Of a DNA stretch of 64,000 nucleotides, positions 35,209-44,363 are shown in pieces (the stretch's first letter is position 1; each line of letters opens with the position of its first letter). Origin of the DNA: Hoeflea algicola (lineage in GTDB: Bacteria > Pseudomonadota > Alphaproteobacteria > Rhizobiales > Rhizobiaceae); contig NZ_JAOVZR010000003.1 of assembly GCF_026619415.1 (NCBI RefSeq), forward strand, positions 62,001 through 126,000, written 5' to 3'. A model generated the notes under the pieces. It saw only the letters and a program-made list of their open reading frames with translations. It was not told the origin of the DNA and did no database searches. The position numbers were made by a program, and so were the translations under genes.

Positions 35209-36240
35209 GTGCAAATAGGAATATACACATTCGCAGAGTCGGGCACTGGCCGGGACGGCAGCATCAGCCTGTCCCAAAGGTTGCGAAATCTGGTCGAGGA
35301 AATCGTGCTTGCCGACCAGGTCGGGCTGGATTGGTTCGGCGTCGGCGAACATCACCGCCCCGACTATGCGGTCTCAAACCCTGCTGTGGCGCTGGCGGCT
35401 GCAGCGACACAAACCGAAAATATCCGCCTTTCCAGCGCCGTCACAGTGCTAAGTTCCGATGATCCAATCCGGGTCTTTCAGCAATTCTCGACACTAGACA
35501 ACCTGACCCAGGGACGCGCGGAAATTATGGTCGGGCGCGGTGCCTTTGTTGAGTCCTTTCCGCTTTTTGGCCATGCGCTGGATGACTACGACACGCTTTT
35601 TGCCGAGAAACTTCAGCTCTTAATGGCTGTGAATGAGACCGAACACGTAAGTTGGCCCGGCACAAGGCATTTACCCGCCATTGATCATCAGGGCGTCCAC
35701 CCACGGCCCTATCAGGACAAGCTGCCGATCTGGCTGGGCATCGGGGGAACCCCACAATCGGCGGTGCGCGGCGGGACACTTGGCCTGCCCCTTGCCCTTG
35801 GCATTATCGGCGGAGACCCTGCGCGTTTTGCGCCTTTGTTCGATCTCTATCGCGCCGCCGCCAGCAAGGCCGGGCACGACCCGGCCAGCCTGGAAACCTC
35901 ACTGAATGTGCATGGGTTTGTGGCCGAAACCAGCCAGACTGCCCGTGACATTTATAGTGGCCCGCATAACGAGGTCATGACACGCCTTGGCGCAGAACGT
36001 GGATGGCCCACGGCAACCCGTGCACAGTTTGACACCATGTGCGGCCCAAGCGGGGCGTTGTTCGTCGGTGGGCCAGCAGAACTGACCGACAAGATCCTCG
36101 CCCATCACGAGATCTTCGGCTTTACCAGAATAACTATTCAGATGGCGATCGGGCTGCTCGACCACAAGTCCCTGATGAACGCGATCGAGATCTTGGGAAC
36201 CAGCGTCGCTCCGGATGTCCGCAAGGCTTTGGGGGCCTAA
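35209..36240 (+). CDS. LLM-class flavin-dependent oxidoreductase
   Basis: GTG 35209 (VQIGIYTFAES) follows AAAGAAGG; upstream codons in frame are not conserved-looking. About 343 residues form the bacterial luciferase-like TIM barrel: LADQVGLDWFGVGEHHRPDYAVSNP, LSSAVTVLSSDDPIRVFQQFSTLD, GRAEIMVGRGAFVESFPLFG and LPIWLGIGGTPQS. The HH pair and ExF pattern are usual for the subgroup lacking aldehyde luciferase activity. It is the fourth gene of the cluster. The substrate is unknown; flavin-dependent mono-oxygenation or reduction is expected. Confidence 0.92.
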   Translation: MQIGIYTFAESGTGRDGSISLSQRLRNLVEEIVLADQVGLDWFGVGEHHRPDYAVSNPAVALAAAATQTENIRLSSAVTVLSSDDPIRVFQQFSTLDNLTQGRAEIMVGRGAFVESFPLFGHALDDYDTLFAEKLQLLMAVNETEHVSWPGTRHLPAIDHQGVHPRPYQDKLPIWLGIGGTPQSAVRGGTLGLPLALGIIGGDPARFAPLFDLYRAAASKAGHDPASLETSLNVHGFVAETSQTARDIYSGPHNEVMTRLGAERGWPTATRAQFDTMCGPSGALFVGGPAELTDKILAHHEIFGFTRITIQMAIGLLDHKSLMNAIEILGTSVAPDVRKALGA

Positions 36241-36264
36241 CCATACAAAACAGAAAGGCCGGAT

Positions 36265-36753
36265 ATGTTTGAACTGACACCCCGCAAGGGCCCCCGGCCT
36301 GAGACCACCGACTGCGCGCCTCACGAGCAGGTCAGCCAAAACCCCGACGTTGAAACTTACCAAAAGCTCAAAGGGCGCGCCTTTGACTTTCCGTTTGTCG
36401 AACGTCGCGCTTCGATCATCTCGGTCCCCGGTGCCGAGGCTCTTTGGCTGCAACACGATCACGCCCATGGGTGTCAGGAATCCTTTATGCTGGGCAATGA
36501 GTTTGCCCATGTACATCCGCATTTCGATGGTTCGATGCACCTGATGCTGCCAATCGAATGTACGCTTGAACTGTTCGCCAAAGGCTGGGGCGAGCCGCAC
36601 CCGATGACGGCCACAGGCATGATACCGGCGACCGCCGTCATGGTGTTTGCGCCGCGCGATGAGCCAGAGATCGAAACAGCCTTGAAAATTCTTGCCACGT
36701 CTTATGATTTCGCGCGTGGAAAACTTGCAAACCCCACGTCGATCCGGTTGTGA
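36265..36753 (+). CDS. DUF5519 (luciferase-domain) family protein
   Basis: The protein has 162 residues. The core HVHPHFDGSMHLMLP followed by GWGEPHPMT and VMVFAPRDEPE matches the small luciferase-named DUF5519 domain, often seen alone in bacteria. The histidine-rich HVHPHFD could bind a metal. It is 24 bp after the LLM gene and is the last gene of the cluster. No biochemical role is established for single-domain members. Confidence 0.78.
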   Translation: MFELTPRKGPRPETTDCAPHEQVSQNPDVETYQKLKGRAFDFPFVERRASIISVPGAEALWLQHDHAHGCQESFMLGNEFAHVHPHFDGSMHLMLPIECTLELFAKGWGEPHPMTATGMIPATAVMVFAPRDEPEIETALKILATSYDFARGKLANPTSIRL

Positions 36754-36882
36754 AAATGGCTGATCACTATTGCTGCACACACTGAATGGATCGTGTCACA
36801 AGGAGTTCTCTAATCGCCGTGGGACACGATCCGACCGAACTCTACGAGGCGCGACGACATCCTACTCCCTGCCGCCGCTTTC

Positions 36883-38196
36883 TTATCCGGCGCGGTGGAG
36901 GAGTTCGCCGAGGTCCCGGGCACTCATAGTGGCGAGCCGCGACAGCGTATTCCAGATCGTCTGGCCGGTCTCACCGATTGCCGCCACGGACTTCTCCCGG
37001 AGCTTTTCTGCCAAAATGTCGTCGGGCAGCGGCTCGGTAAGATCGTGCGAGACCACGATCTCCGTCCCGCCTTTCAGTGTAACGATCCCGATAGCTTGCA
37101 AATCGGTGACGACATCGTCGCCGGTGACTCTAATCCTGTCGGCGAAAACCGCGAGCTCGGCGTCATTGGCGAGGGCGTCGGTATAGGTACGGTCGTCCAC
37201 GGTCCTGTCGCCACGCATGGCCATTCCGGCAAGCCAGTTGTAGCTGAACTTCACTTCTAGGCCAGTGCGGGGCCGTTTGATGTCGCAGACCCGCAGCCAG
37301 CGCGGATTTGTCCGAAGCGTAAAACTGGCGACATCGTTCAAATCGCGCCCTTCCAGCTCTTTTGCGCCGAGGAGCGCTCCGATCATCGCATGAGTGCCGT
37401 GGCAGCACGCATGCAGCTTGTATTTGTTGTCCTCGAAAAGAAACGTTTGCGGCTTTGCAAGGCCTGCCCCTGGATCCGCAAGCGATGTATGTGTTTCGAC
37501 AAAACTTTGCTGCCCCAGCAGGCCATCGTCGGCCGAGGTCATTCCAAGTTTGGCGAGTTTGGCGCATTCGATCCCGTTCGAGGCTGCACTGCCCGCATTG
37601 TACGGCTTGCCCATCGTTCCGAACTGCGATTTCAGTCCCGAGGCCCGCGTGGCGCACAGGCCAATGGCATACCGCATCTCCTGAGCGTTCAATCCGTAAA
37701 GGCGGCCGGCAGCCAAGGTCGCGCCAAACGCGCCTGCCGTCGCCGTCTGGTGAAAGCCGATGTCGTAATGCGCTCGTCCGAGAACGAGGCCGATCCGTAT
37801 GGCGGCCTCTGCCCCGACGAGGAACGCGTTCACTACCTCTGTGGCAGACGCATCGACCTCTTCGCCAGCGGCCAGGGCGGCTGAATAGATTCCCACGGAC
37901 AGATGGCCGACGTGGCCGAAATGTGTGTCGTCATAATCGAGCGCATGGCTGGTTGCGCCGTTGACAAGGGCCGCCATGCGGGCAGGCGCGGCGTCGCCTC
38001 CGAAGACGGAAGCAGCGCCCCGGCCGACTTCTTGTTCGGCCAACATGCGCAGTTTTTCGGCTACCGGCTCGTTGACGCCCGCTATACCGCAGGTCATCCA
38101 GTCAAGGAGCGAGAAGCGAGCTAGGATAAGTGCGCGGACGGAGAGTTTTTCTGCAGGCAAGGCAGCCAGTTCGATGAGGTGGTCGATGAGTACCAT
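36883..38196 (-). CDS. MmgE/PrpD family protein
   Basis: ATG 38196 is 5 bases after AAAGGA; a longer frame to 38235 is less likely. About 437 residues cover the all-helical N-terminal domain (ALDYDDTHFGHVGHLSVGIYSAALA, a conserved family motif) and the C-terminal lid. Members include 2-methylcitrate dehydratase, immune-responsive cis-aconitate decarboxylase and others, so the substrate cannot be set. Its neighbours on the same strand are an acyl-CoA dehydrogenase and a biotin-carrier scrap, which suggests a short-chain acyl-CoA or organic-acid route. Confidence 0.9.
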   Translation of the reverse strand: MVLIDHLIELAALPAEKLSVRALILARFSLLDWMTCGIAGVNEPVAEKLRMLAEQEVGRGAASVFGGDAAPARMAALVNGATSHALDYDDTHFGHVGHLSVGIYSAALAAGEEVDASATEVVNAFLVGAEAAIRIGLVLGRAHYDIGFHQTATAGAFGATLAAGRLYGLNAQEMRYAIGLCATRASGLKSQFGTMGKPYNAGSAASNGIECAKLAKLGMTSADDGLLGQQSFVETHTSLADPGAGLAKPQTFLFEDNKYKLHACCHGTHAMIGALLGAKELEGRDLNDVASFTLRTNPRWLRVCDIKRPRTGLEVKFSYNWLAGMAMRGDRTVDDRTYTDALANDAELAVFADRIRVTGDDVVTDLQAIGIVTLKGGTEIVVSHDLTEPLPDDILAEKLREKSVAAIGETGQTIWNTLSRLATMSARDLGELLHRAG

Positions 38197-38370
38197 ATCA
38201 TTCCTTTCTTCTGGACCTTCGTTGTTATCTAACATTCTATTTACGAGCTTGGAGCCAAGTCTCGGTCGGCTGGAGGAAAAATGTCACATCGTAGGACGTG
38301 GCGGCAGAAAGGAATTCTTCGCCCATCGCTACAACAAGTTTGCCGCCCATAAATCGGCCTGAGACGGGGG

Positions 38371-39513
38371 TCACAACCGCTTGGCAATTTCTTCCAGCAT
38401 CACCTCGGTCGCGCCACCGCCGATGGCGTGGATCCGTGCGTCGCGAGACATGCGTTCAACCGGAGTTTCGCGCATGTATCCCATGCCGCCATGGAACTGA
38501 ACGCAATCATACAGCACTTTGTTGACCAGATCGCCGCAATAGGCCTTAACCATCGAAACCTCTTTGACGCACTCCATCCCCCGCGCATCCTTCCAGGCCG
38601 CGCTGTAGACCAGTTGGCGTCCGGCCTCGACCTGGGCGGCGCGTTCGGCAAGACGTTGGCGGATCACCTGTTTATCCCACAGAACACCGCCAAAGGCGGG
38701 GCGATCTCTCACATAATCCAACGTCAGTTCTATGGCTTTCTGCGCCTCGCCCATGGCCATCGCCCCCAGAACCGTTCTTTCGTTCTGGAAGTTCTTCATG
38801 ATGGCGTAGAACCCCTGGTCAACCTCTCCCAGGATCTGGTCGCCGGTGACACGGACGTTGTCAAAGACCAACTCTGCGGTGTCCGAGCACAGCCACCCGG
38901 TCTTGTTCAGCTTCTTGCCGACCGAAAAGCCCGATGTGCCTTGTTCAACAGCAAAGATCGTCACTCCGCGCGAACCTTTTGCCTCGGTATTGGTCTTGGC
39001 GGCGACGAAAAACAGATCGCCATGCACCCCATTGGTGATGAACATCTTGGTGCCGTTAATCAGCCAGCCATTGCCGTCACGGATCGCGCGTGTACGCATT
39101 CCCGCCACGTCAGACCCGGCGCCGGGTTCGGTTACGGCAACGGCACAAATGCTTTTGCCTGACGTGATGCCCGGCATCCAGCGTGCCATCTGTTCGGGTG
39201 TGCCTACATTGGCCAGATGCGGACTGGCCATATCCGTGTGCACCAGCAGGTCAGCCGAGAAGCCACCGAATGTGCAGCGGCCCAGCTCTTCAGCCAGCAC
39301 GACGCTGGCCATCGTATCCAGATCGGCTCCGCCATATTGCTCGGGGTAGCGCATACCAAGAAAGCCCAGTTCGCCCATTTTGGCGAAGACCTCGCGCGGA
39401 ACTTTGCCTGCTTCTTCCCAGGCGTCGCCGTGCGGCACGATCTCGGCCTCGACAAAGCGGCGGATCTGGTCACGCAGCATGGTCAGTTCGTCGGAAAAGT
39501 ATGGGTTGATCAT
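38371..39513 (-). CDS. Acyl-CoA dehydrogenase
   Basis: I chose ATG 39513 (MINPYFSDELTMLRDQIRRFVEAEI), which has GAGGA at normal spacing; ATG 39519 is too close to it. The 380-residue protein has AVTEPGAGSDVAGMRTRA and ITNGVHGDLFFVAAKT (FAD-binding middle domain), and C-terminal QFHGGMGYMRETPVERMSRDARIHAIGGGATEVM. The catalytic-base region is at the usual place in this last segment. It overlaps the end of the biotin-carrier remnant, so the two were one operon before the transposon entered. It resembles short or branched-chain dehydrogenases. Confidence 0.93.
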   Translation of the reverse strand: MINPYFSDELTMLRDQIRRFVEAEIVPHGDAWEEAGKVPREVFAKMGELGFLGMRYPEQYGGADLDTMASVVLAEELGRCTFGGFSADLLVHTDMASPHLANVGTPEQMARWMPGITSGKSICAVAVTEPGAGSDVAGMRTRAIRDGNGWLINGTKMFITNGVHGDLFFVAAKTNTEAKGSRGVTIFAVEQGTSGFSVGKKLNKTGWLCSDTAELVFDNVRVTGDQILGEVDQGFYAIMKNFQNERTVLGAMAMGEAQKAIELTLDYVRDRPAFGGVLWDKQVIRQRLAERAAQVEAGRQLVYSAAWKDARGMECVKEVSMVKAYCGDLVNKVLYDCVQFHGGMGYMRETPVERMSRDARIHAIGGGATEVMLEEIAKRL

Positions 39514-39515
39514 GG

Positions 39516-39673
39516 TCATTCCTCGGGATCGATGGTGATCAGAACGGCGTCCATATCGACGCTTTCTCCGGCTGCATAATTGATCTGGACGATGACGCCC
39601 GCACAGGGCGCGGTCAGGGTTTGCAAAAGTTTCATTGCATCGATTACGAGAACCGGCTGTCCGGCGGTGACGG
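39516..39673 (-). pseudogene. Biotin carboxyl carrier domain, 5' part lost to transposon
   Basis: Read leftward from the transposon edge, the frame gives VTAGQPVLVIDAMKLLQTLT and then PCAGVIVQINYAAGESVDMD. The AMKL motif carries the biotinylated lysine. It ends ITIDPEE-stop at 39516, overlapping the acyl-CoA dehydrogenase start. The N-terminal part of the carrier and any carboxylase genes are missing on the far side of the transposon, so the acyl-CoA operon has lost its first genes and promoter. Confidence 0.78.
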
Positions 39674-39731
39674 TGTCGATTTATGTTTGAAACCGAGACT
39701 CGCGCATTGAGTGTTTTCAATGATTTGCGTG

Positions 39732-39800
39732 AGACTAAAGTGTAACGCATTACACTTCAAATGAGACATCAATGGGATCTTATTACACTCCAAATGGGAT
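39732..39800. repeat. Left-end transposase-binding-type repeats
   Basis: Copies of a TTACACTTCAAnTGAGAC-like unit lie here: inverted at 39731-39747 (GAGACTAAAGTGTAACG), direct at 39748-39767, and a weaker one from 39782 (TTACACTCCAAATGGGA). Multiple end repeats are typical of Tn7/Tn5053-type transposons. Confidence 0.7.
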
Positions 39801-39834
39801 TGATCGACCGGTCGATCGACCATAATGTCGCCGT

Positions 39835-41433
39835 ATGATTTCATCCCCAGAAGCCCCCGATGATGTAGGTCCGGAAGAGTTTCTTCGATATCTGCTCCGC
39901 GGCAGTGATGGGAAAGTGACAGCTGAGGTAGTCGCAGCTGCGCGTGAGGAATATGGGATCCCGCGTTCGACGCTATTTCGACTCGTTGCGAGGTTTAGAA
40001 AGACACAACGCACTTCAAGCCTCAAACCTAGAAAACGCGGCACGCAAGAAGGAATGGTTAGGCTGGATCCCAGAACCGAGCGCATTATCGCCGAACAAGT
40101 GGAGGGCTTCTGGCTCAAAAAGGAAAAGCCGAGCTTTGCCGCACTGATGCGGCGCATTGGTGAAGTCTGCCTCACAGAGGGGCTATCACTTCCACATCGC
40201 AGCACTGTGCAGCGTAGAGTGTCAGAATTGATCCCGATTGCCGCGGCCCGCAAGCGCGGGGAGCGCGAGATCGAAGCTGCCTCGACACCGAGCCCTGGCC
40301 AGCTTTCTGTCGCGAAGCCGAATGCCCTTTGGCAGATCGATCATACTATTGTCGATGTCGTCGTTGTCGATGAACAATATCGCCAACCCATCGGACGGCC
40401 AGTGCTGACGATTGCCATCGATGTTTGCACCAGAATGGTCGCGGGTTTCCATTTGTCATTGGCAGCCCCATCGAGAACGTCGGTTGGCCTTTGCCTCCTG
40501 CACGCGGTTTACGACAAAACAGCATGGCTAGACGAACGGGGGATTGATATTCCTTGGCCTGTCGCCGGACTGCCAGCTGTTCTTCATTGCGACAATGGCG
40601 CCGAATTCAGATCGCGAGCGCTCGCCGGCGCTTGCAAGGAATATGGCATCAAGCTCCTGTTCAGACCGCCAGCAACGCCCCGCTTCGGCGGACACGTCGA
40701 GCGGCTGATCGGAACCATGATGGGAGCTGTTCATCTGCTGCCTGGCACAACGTTCAGCAATGTGAAGATCAGGGGTGACTACGATTCCGAGGGCCGTGCG
40801 ACCTTTACATTACGCGAACTAGAAAAGTGGATCGCACTGGAAATCGTCGGCAAATACCATCAGCGTATCCACGCCTCACTATTGCGCCCTCCCCTGGCCG
40901 TGTGGCGCGAACGGCAAGGTGAAGTCGATTTCGACCTACCGCCAGACCGGATGGCGTTCTGGACCAGCTTTTTGCCTGGTGACCGGCGCCGCTTGCTGAA
41001 GGACGGCATTCATCTGGAAAAGATTCGCTACTGGTCGGACGCCCTATCACGTGATGTCGGCCGGGGTGCTGAGCTTGAGATCAAATATGATCCACGAGAC
41101 CTTTCTCGAATATTCGTTCGCCAGTCCGACGGCCGGTTTGTAGAAGCGCGGTACCGAAATCTCGCATATCCGCCCGTCTCATGGTGGGAATGGAAACATG
41201 CCAAGAAAAGGCTTCGAGACCAAGGACGGCGTGAGTTGCAAGAAGATGTTATCTTTGCAGCGATCGCAAAACAAAGGCAGATTGAAGACATTGCCGCATC
41301 CTCAAGCGCAAAAGCGCGCCGGAGTGCTGCTCGAAGGCCTACTAAACAGGACCAAAAGGAAAGCGGCCACGTTACGGCTATAGATTTGGCGAAATCGGTT
41401 CATTCAGATGACGACACGGAATTTTGGGATTGA
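39835..41433 (+). CDS. TniA-like DDE transposase
   Basis: A 532-residue protein with an N-terminal HTH (RSTLFRLVARFRKTQRTSSL) and the DDE core: LWQIDHTIVDVVVVDEQ (Asp), LHCDNGAEFRSRAL (Asp) and GGHVERLIGTMMGAVHLLPG (Glu). The C-terminal Mu-type barrel has KIRYWSDALSRDVGRGAELEIKYDP, followed by a charged tail that would contact the ATPase. It shares the TGATG overlap with tniB. It is closest to the TniA/TnsB-type Mu transposase C-terminal family rather than to simple IS481 enzymes. Confidence 0.9.
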   Translation: MISSPEAPDDVGPEEFLRYLLRGSDGKVTAEVVAAAREEYGIPRSTLFRLVARFRKTQRTSSLKPRKRGTQEGMVRLDPRTERIIAEQVEGFWLKKEKPSFAALMRRIGEVCLTEGLSLPHRSTVQRRVSELIPIAAARKRGEREIEAASTPSPGQLSVAKPNALWQIDHTIVDVVVVDEQYRQPIGRPVLTIAIDVCTRMVAGFHLSLAAPSRTSVGLCLLHAVYDKTAWLDERGIDIPWPVAGLPAVLHCDNGAEFRSRALAGACKEYGIKLLFRPPATPRFGGHVERLIGTMMGAVHLLPGTTFSNVKIRGDYDSEGRATFTLRELEKWIALEIVGKYHQRIHASLLRPPLAVWRERQGEVDFDLPPDRMAFWTSFLPGDRRRLLKDGIHLEKIRYWSDALSRDVGRGAELEIKYDPRDLSRIFVRQSDGRFVEARYRNLAYPPVSWWEWKHAKKRLRDQGRRELQEDVIFAAIAKQRQIEDIAASSSAKARRSAARRPTKQDQKESGHVTAIDLAKSVHSDDDTEFWD

Positions 41434-42311
41434 TGATTGAACTCCCGCATTTGGCGTCTGGCGCCGCGGCACTTGCCAACTCGCCAAACGAAACACGGAT
41501 TCGTGCCATTCGATCCGATCGTTGGGTCGGCTTTGATCGCGCTCGTCGGGTTCTTCGGCATCTCGATGGGCTTTGCGACCATCCGCCATCAACGCGTCCG
41601 CCGGGCCTCGCGATTTATGGCCACAGCGGCATGGGCAAGACGATGCTCGTGGAAAAGTTCAAGCGTAATCATCCGCCAATTATCGATCACAGTACCGGTG
41701 TGGAAAGCATGCCGGTCCTGGCAATTACGCTGACATCACGCCCGACAGAACGCAGGATATACGGTCAATTGCTGATGGCCATGGGAGCCAGCATCAATGA
41801 ACGCCTGACACTCATGGAACTTGAGATCAGGACCGTCCTCCTCCTGAAAAGCAACAATGTTCGTGTTCTGGTATTTGACGAGGTCCACAATCTTCTTGCT
41901 GGAACCCCGAGAGAGCAGCGCGTGATCCTGCAGCTGCTGCGATATCTTAGCAATGAGATCAAAGCTTCGCTCGTCTGTCTTGGCGTTTCCGAAGCCCGCG
42001 ACGCGATTGCCGGCGACACTCAACTGGCACGACGCCTGGATCAGTTTGTACTGCCAAGATGGAAGGCGGATGAGGAATTCCAGGAACTGGTGACGGCGAT
42101 CCTCCGAAGTCTACCGCTCAAACTTCCGTCCGCATTGTCCAGCCAGAGTTTGCGACACCTTTCCCGCCTCGGCGACGGCATAACCGCTCGCGTATTCGGG
42201 ATACTGAACGAACTTGCAATCGAGGCGATCCAAGACGGCACAGAGCGGATCACCGATGAAAACATCGAATCCTGGAAGCCCGCTTTGGAAAAAGAGGCAG
42301 CATTCGCATAG
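41433..42311 (+). CDS. TniB-like AAA+ ATPase
   Basis: It starts at ATG 41433, overlapping the transposase stop by one base. It has ~292 residues: Walker A AIYGHSGMGKTMLVEKF, Walker B VLVFDEVHNLLAGTPRE, then an LLRYLSNEIKASLVCLGV sensor strand and an ARRLDQFVLPRW arginine-finger region. TniB/TnsC-type ATPases pick the target and activate the transposase. No targeting factor (TniQ/TnsD) is encoded in this element. Confidence 0.9.
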   Translation: MIELPHLASGAAALANSPNETRIRAIRSDRWVGFDRARRVLRHLDGLCDHPPSTRPPGLAIYGHSGMGKTMLVEKFKRNHPPIIDHSTGVESMPVLAITLTSRPTERRIYGQLLMAMGASINERLTLMELEIRTVLLLKSNNVRVLVFDEVHNLLAGTPREQRVILQLLRYLSNEIKASLVCLGVSEARDAIAGDTQLARRLDQFVLPRWKADEEFQELVTAILRSLPLKLPSALSSQSLRHLSRLGDGITARVFGILNELAIEAIQDGTERITDENIESWKPALEKEAAFA

Positions 42312-42320
42312 CCAACGAAA

Positions 42321-42373
42321 CGTTACACCTCAATTGAGACTCAGGCCGCAAAAGTCTCAATTGAAGTGTAACG
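42321..42373. repeat. Right-end 20-bp inverted repeat of the TniA/B transposon
   Basis: CGTTACACCTCAATTGAGAC (42321-42340) and its inverse (42354-42373) match at 19 of 20 positions around a 13-base loop. Half of this unit recurs at the terminal TTTGAAGTGTAAATCGACA. These are likely transposase-binding sites; a terminator role for the stem is also possible. Confidence 0.75.
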
Positions 42374-42622
42374 TTTTTCCAGAAATTGTCCGAGTCCCAG
42401 TTTGAAGTGTAAATCGACACCTGTCGCAAATCTCTTTCACATTCCACGCGACAATATTCCATCCGATCATCACCGCGAACTGAGAGCCGCAGCCATGCAG
42501 GTGTGGAATAAGATCGCACGCCTGCAGGCAGCATAAGCGAGAGCGGCAGGCGAGGCTTTTGTTGACCGGGGTTCTTTAACTTTACGATGCCAGATCCAGC
42601 CCTTCAACAGTGAATGCTTCAG

Positions 42623-43336
42623 TTACAACACACCCTCGCTGTTATCCTCCTGACCCACCGGGAACGGTTCGGAATGCTCCGCATCGCGGCTGAGCAATCC
42701 CGCATCTTCCAGCGCCTCAATATCGGGCAGATCGCGCAACGTCTCCATGCCGAAGGCCGAGAGGAAATGTTTTGTCGTCACATAGCTATAGGGCGCGCCC
42801 GGCGTCGGGCTGCGCGGCCCCGACGCAATAAATCCCGTGCCGCGCAGCGACCCGATCACGTCACGGCTGACTTCCTTGCCGAAAATCTTCGACAGCTCGC
42901 TTCGCGTCAGCGGCTGGAAATAGGCAATCGACATCAGCACCGTGGCTTCAAATTCAGACAGCGCCGCCGCCCCGCCCCGCGTCGGTGCCTGCGATGCCCG
43001 GATCGCGTCCGCGTAACGGACACGGCTTCGGTGCTGCCAGCCGCCCGCAACGCTCACCAGCTCGTAAGGCCTGTCGCGCAATTCCTCAACCAGGTCGTCG
43101 ATCAGCAGATCAATGCTGCAATCCTTGCCCACGACACGCGCCAGAACCTCGCGGCCGACCGGCACGGCGGAGGCAAAGATCACCGCCTCGACCCGCATCA
43201 TCCATTCCCGCCAGCGCAACTCGGCAGGCAGATCCACCAACTCCCGATCAAGCAAGCCTTCGCTTGCCCCATTCGATTGCGGTTTTCGGGCTTTTCCGCC
43301 GGATGATTTTGCAGAACTTGCTTCTCTCATCGTCAC
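42623..43336 (-). CDS. scpB: Plasmid ScpB-like segregation/condensation protein
   Basis: The start is GTG 43336 (GTGA overlap with the upstream DUF1403 stop), with ATG 43330 as alternative. The ~237 residues hold two winged-helix domains of ScpB ([27 protein letters not shown], and [36 protein letters not shown]). [18 protein letters not shown] matches the end of the second domain. No ScpA or SMC gene is nearby, so this is the stand-alone plasmid form found with DUF1403 in rhizobia. Chromosome-type condensin function cannot be assumed. Confidence 0.88.
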   Translation of the reverse strand: MTMREASSAKSSGGKARKPQSNGASEGLLDRELVDLPAELRWREWMMRVEAVIFASAVPVGREVLARVVGKDCSIDLLIDDLVEELRDRPYELVSVAGGWQHRSRVRYADAIRASQAPTRGGAAALSEFEATVLMSIAYFQPLTRSELSKIFGKEVSRDVIGSLRGTGFIASGPRSPTPGAPYSYVTTKHFLSAFGMETLRDLPDIEALEDAGLLSRDAEHSEPFPVGQEDNSEGVL

Positions 43337-44286
43337 AACCCGTAAATCCGGAACGAGGAGCGGCCGGAGAGTTCGCGCACGGCGCCAAAATTCTCAAGCC
43401 GTTCAAACAGCCGCGCGCTGGCCCAGCGCGACAGGTGGCTTCCCGGCGCGGATGCCGGGATAGCATCTTCATCGAGCAGCTTGGCGATGACAGCATCGGC
43501 CCCCTTGGTCCGAACTTTTGGAGCAACAGCCAGAAGCTGGTCGGCGCGCCGGGCAATCTCCCCCGCCGACCGCAAGGCAGCCTCGGTCGCGTCAACCATT
43601 GCAAGGCAGATGGCCCGGGCAAAACCCGCCTCGCCGGGGCGCACCCGCCCCCGGCCCCCGATCGTGCGGAAGGCCGGGCCGTAACGTTCCGACACCAAGA
43701 GCGGCACGGGCGACGGCCACTTGAGCTTTTGCGCCAGAACACAGTCGGCCAGCACAAATGCCAGAGCTTCCGCATCCGGGCGCAACGCAGTGATCGAGGC
43801 GACAAGATCCGTCACCGCAAACGGGACCGCCCGTGCAGACTGGCAAGCAGCATCGGCCATATCGGCAGCGGTCGTGAGGTCGTCATCCCAGCGCAGAGCC
43901 ATCAACTCCGCAAGCTCCCTGATGAAAGCCGTGCTGACTGTTGCGGATCTCCCCGCCACCTTTTGCATGGCCAGAAGCAGCTTTCCCGCCGGCCCGGAAT
44001 CGTCTCCTGATGAGGTCAGCAAAACCGCGTCACGCAACGCGTGTTCGTCCTCGTTCCGGCCTGTCATACGGACCGCGACACCGGCACATTTCAGCGCCTG
44101 CCGGGACCGCCAGCATCCCGCCCATGCGGGGTCGGACTGAACCAGATCATCAAGCGATTTCAAGGCAATACCCGCCATGAACGCCACATCGGCTTCGGCC
44201 AGATCACGACCACGCGTCCGCGCCCACCCAGGCAGGCCGGACAACCGGATCGGAGTTGATGGCGGAACAGACGGTGGCGATTCCAT
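43333..44286 (-). CDS. DUF1403 family protein
   Basis: A 317-residue helical protein matching the DUF1403 pattern: [76 protein letters not shown], and a C-terminal [31 protein letters not shown] that looks like a winged helix. The family is almost confined to rhizobial plasmids and is regularly found next to scpB, with which it overlaps by 4 bp. It has no known function; a plasmid maintenance role is inferred from this pairing. Confidence 0.88.
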   Translation of the reverse strand: MESPPSVPPSTPIRLSGLPGWARTRGRDLAEADVAFMAGIALKSLDDLVQSDPAWAGCWRSRQALKCAGVAVRMTGRNEDEHALRDAVLLTSSGDDSGPAGKLLLAMQKVAGRSATVSTAFIRELAELMALRWDDDLTTAADMADAACQSARAVPFAVTDLVASITALRPDAEALAFVLADCVLAQKLKWPSPVPLLVSERYGPAFRTIGGRGRVRPGEAGFARAICLAMVDATEAALRSAGEIARRADQLLAVAPKVRTKGADAVIAKLLDEDAIPASAPGSHLSRWASARLFERLENFGAVRELSGRSSFRIYGL

Positions 44287-44363
44287 GCCGGCGACACTAC
44301 AACGCCCGTGCGGTTTAGGCCATTAAATTCAGCACAAACCGCACTGCCTGTCCTCAAGTTAGT

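Larger units (their letters stand above)
39674..42419 (+). mobile_element. Minimal TniA/TniB transposon (Tn5053/Tn7-like superfamily)
   Basis: The ends are inverted: the left reads TGTCGATTTATGTTTGAAAC and the right, read inward, TGTCGATTTACACTTCAAAC. Inside each end are further copies of a transposase-binding-type repeat. It carries only the DDE transposase and the AAA ATPase, with no TniQ, resolvase or cargo. The 5 bases on each side (GACGG, CCTGT) differ, so there is no target duplication. The remaining right flank to 42622 holds only an unassigned short coding-like tail (VWNKIARLQAA). Confidence 0.82.

Noticed and set aside
42473..42534. Short coding-like tail ending VWNKIARLQAA right of the TniA/B transposon
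   Set aside because: Too short to assign to a family and no start; it is mentioned only as transposon flank.
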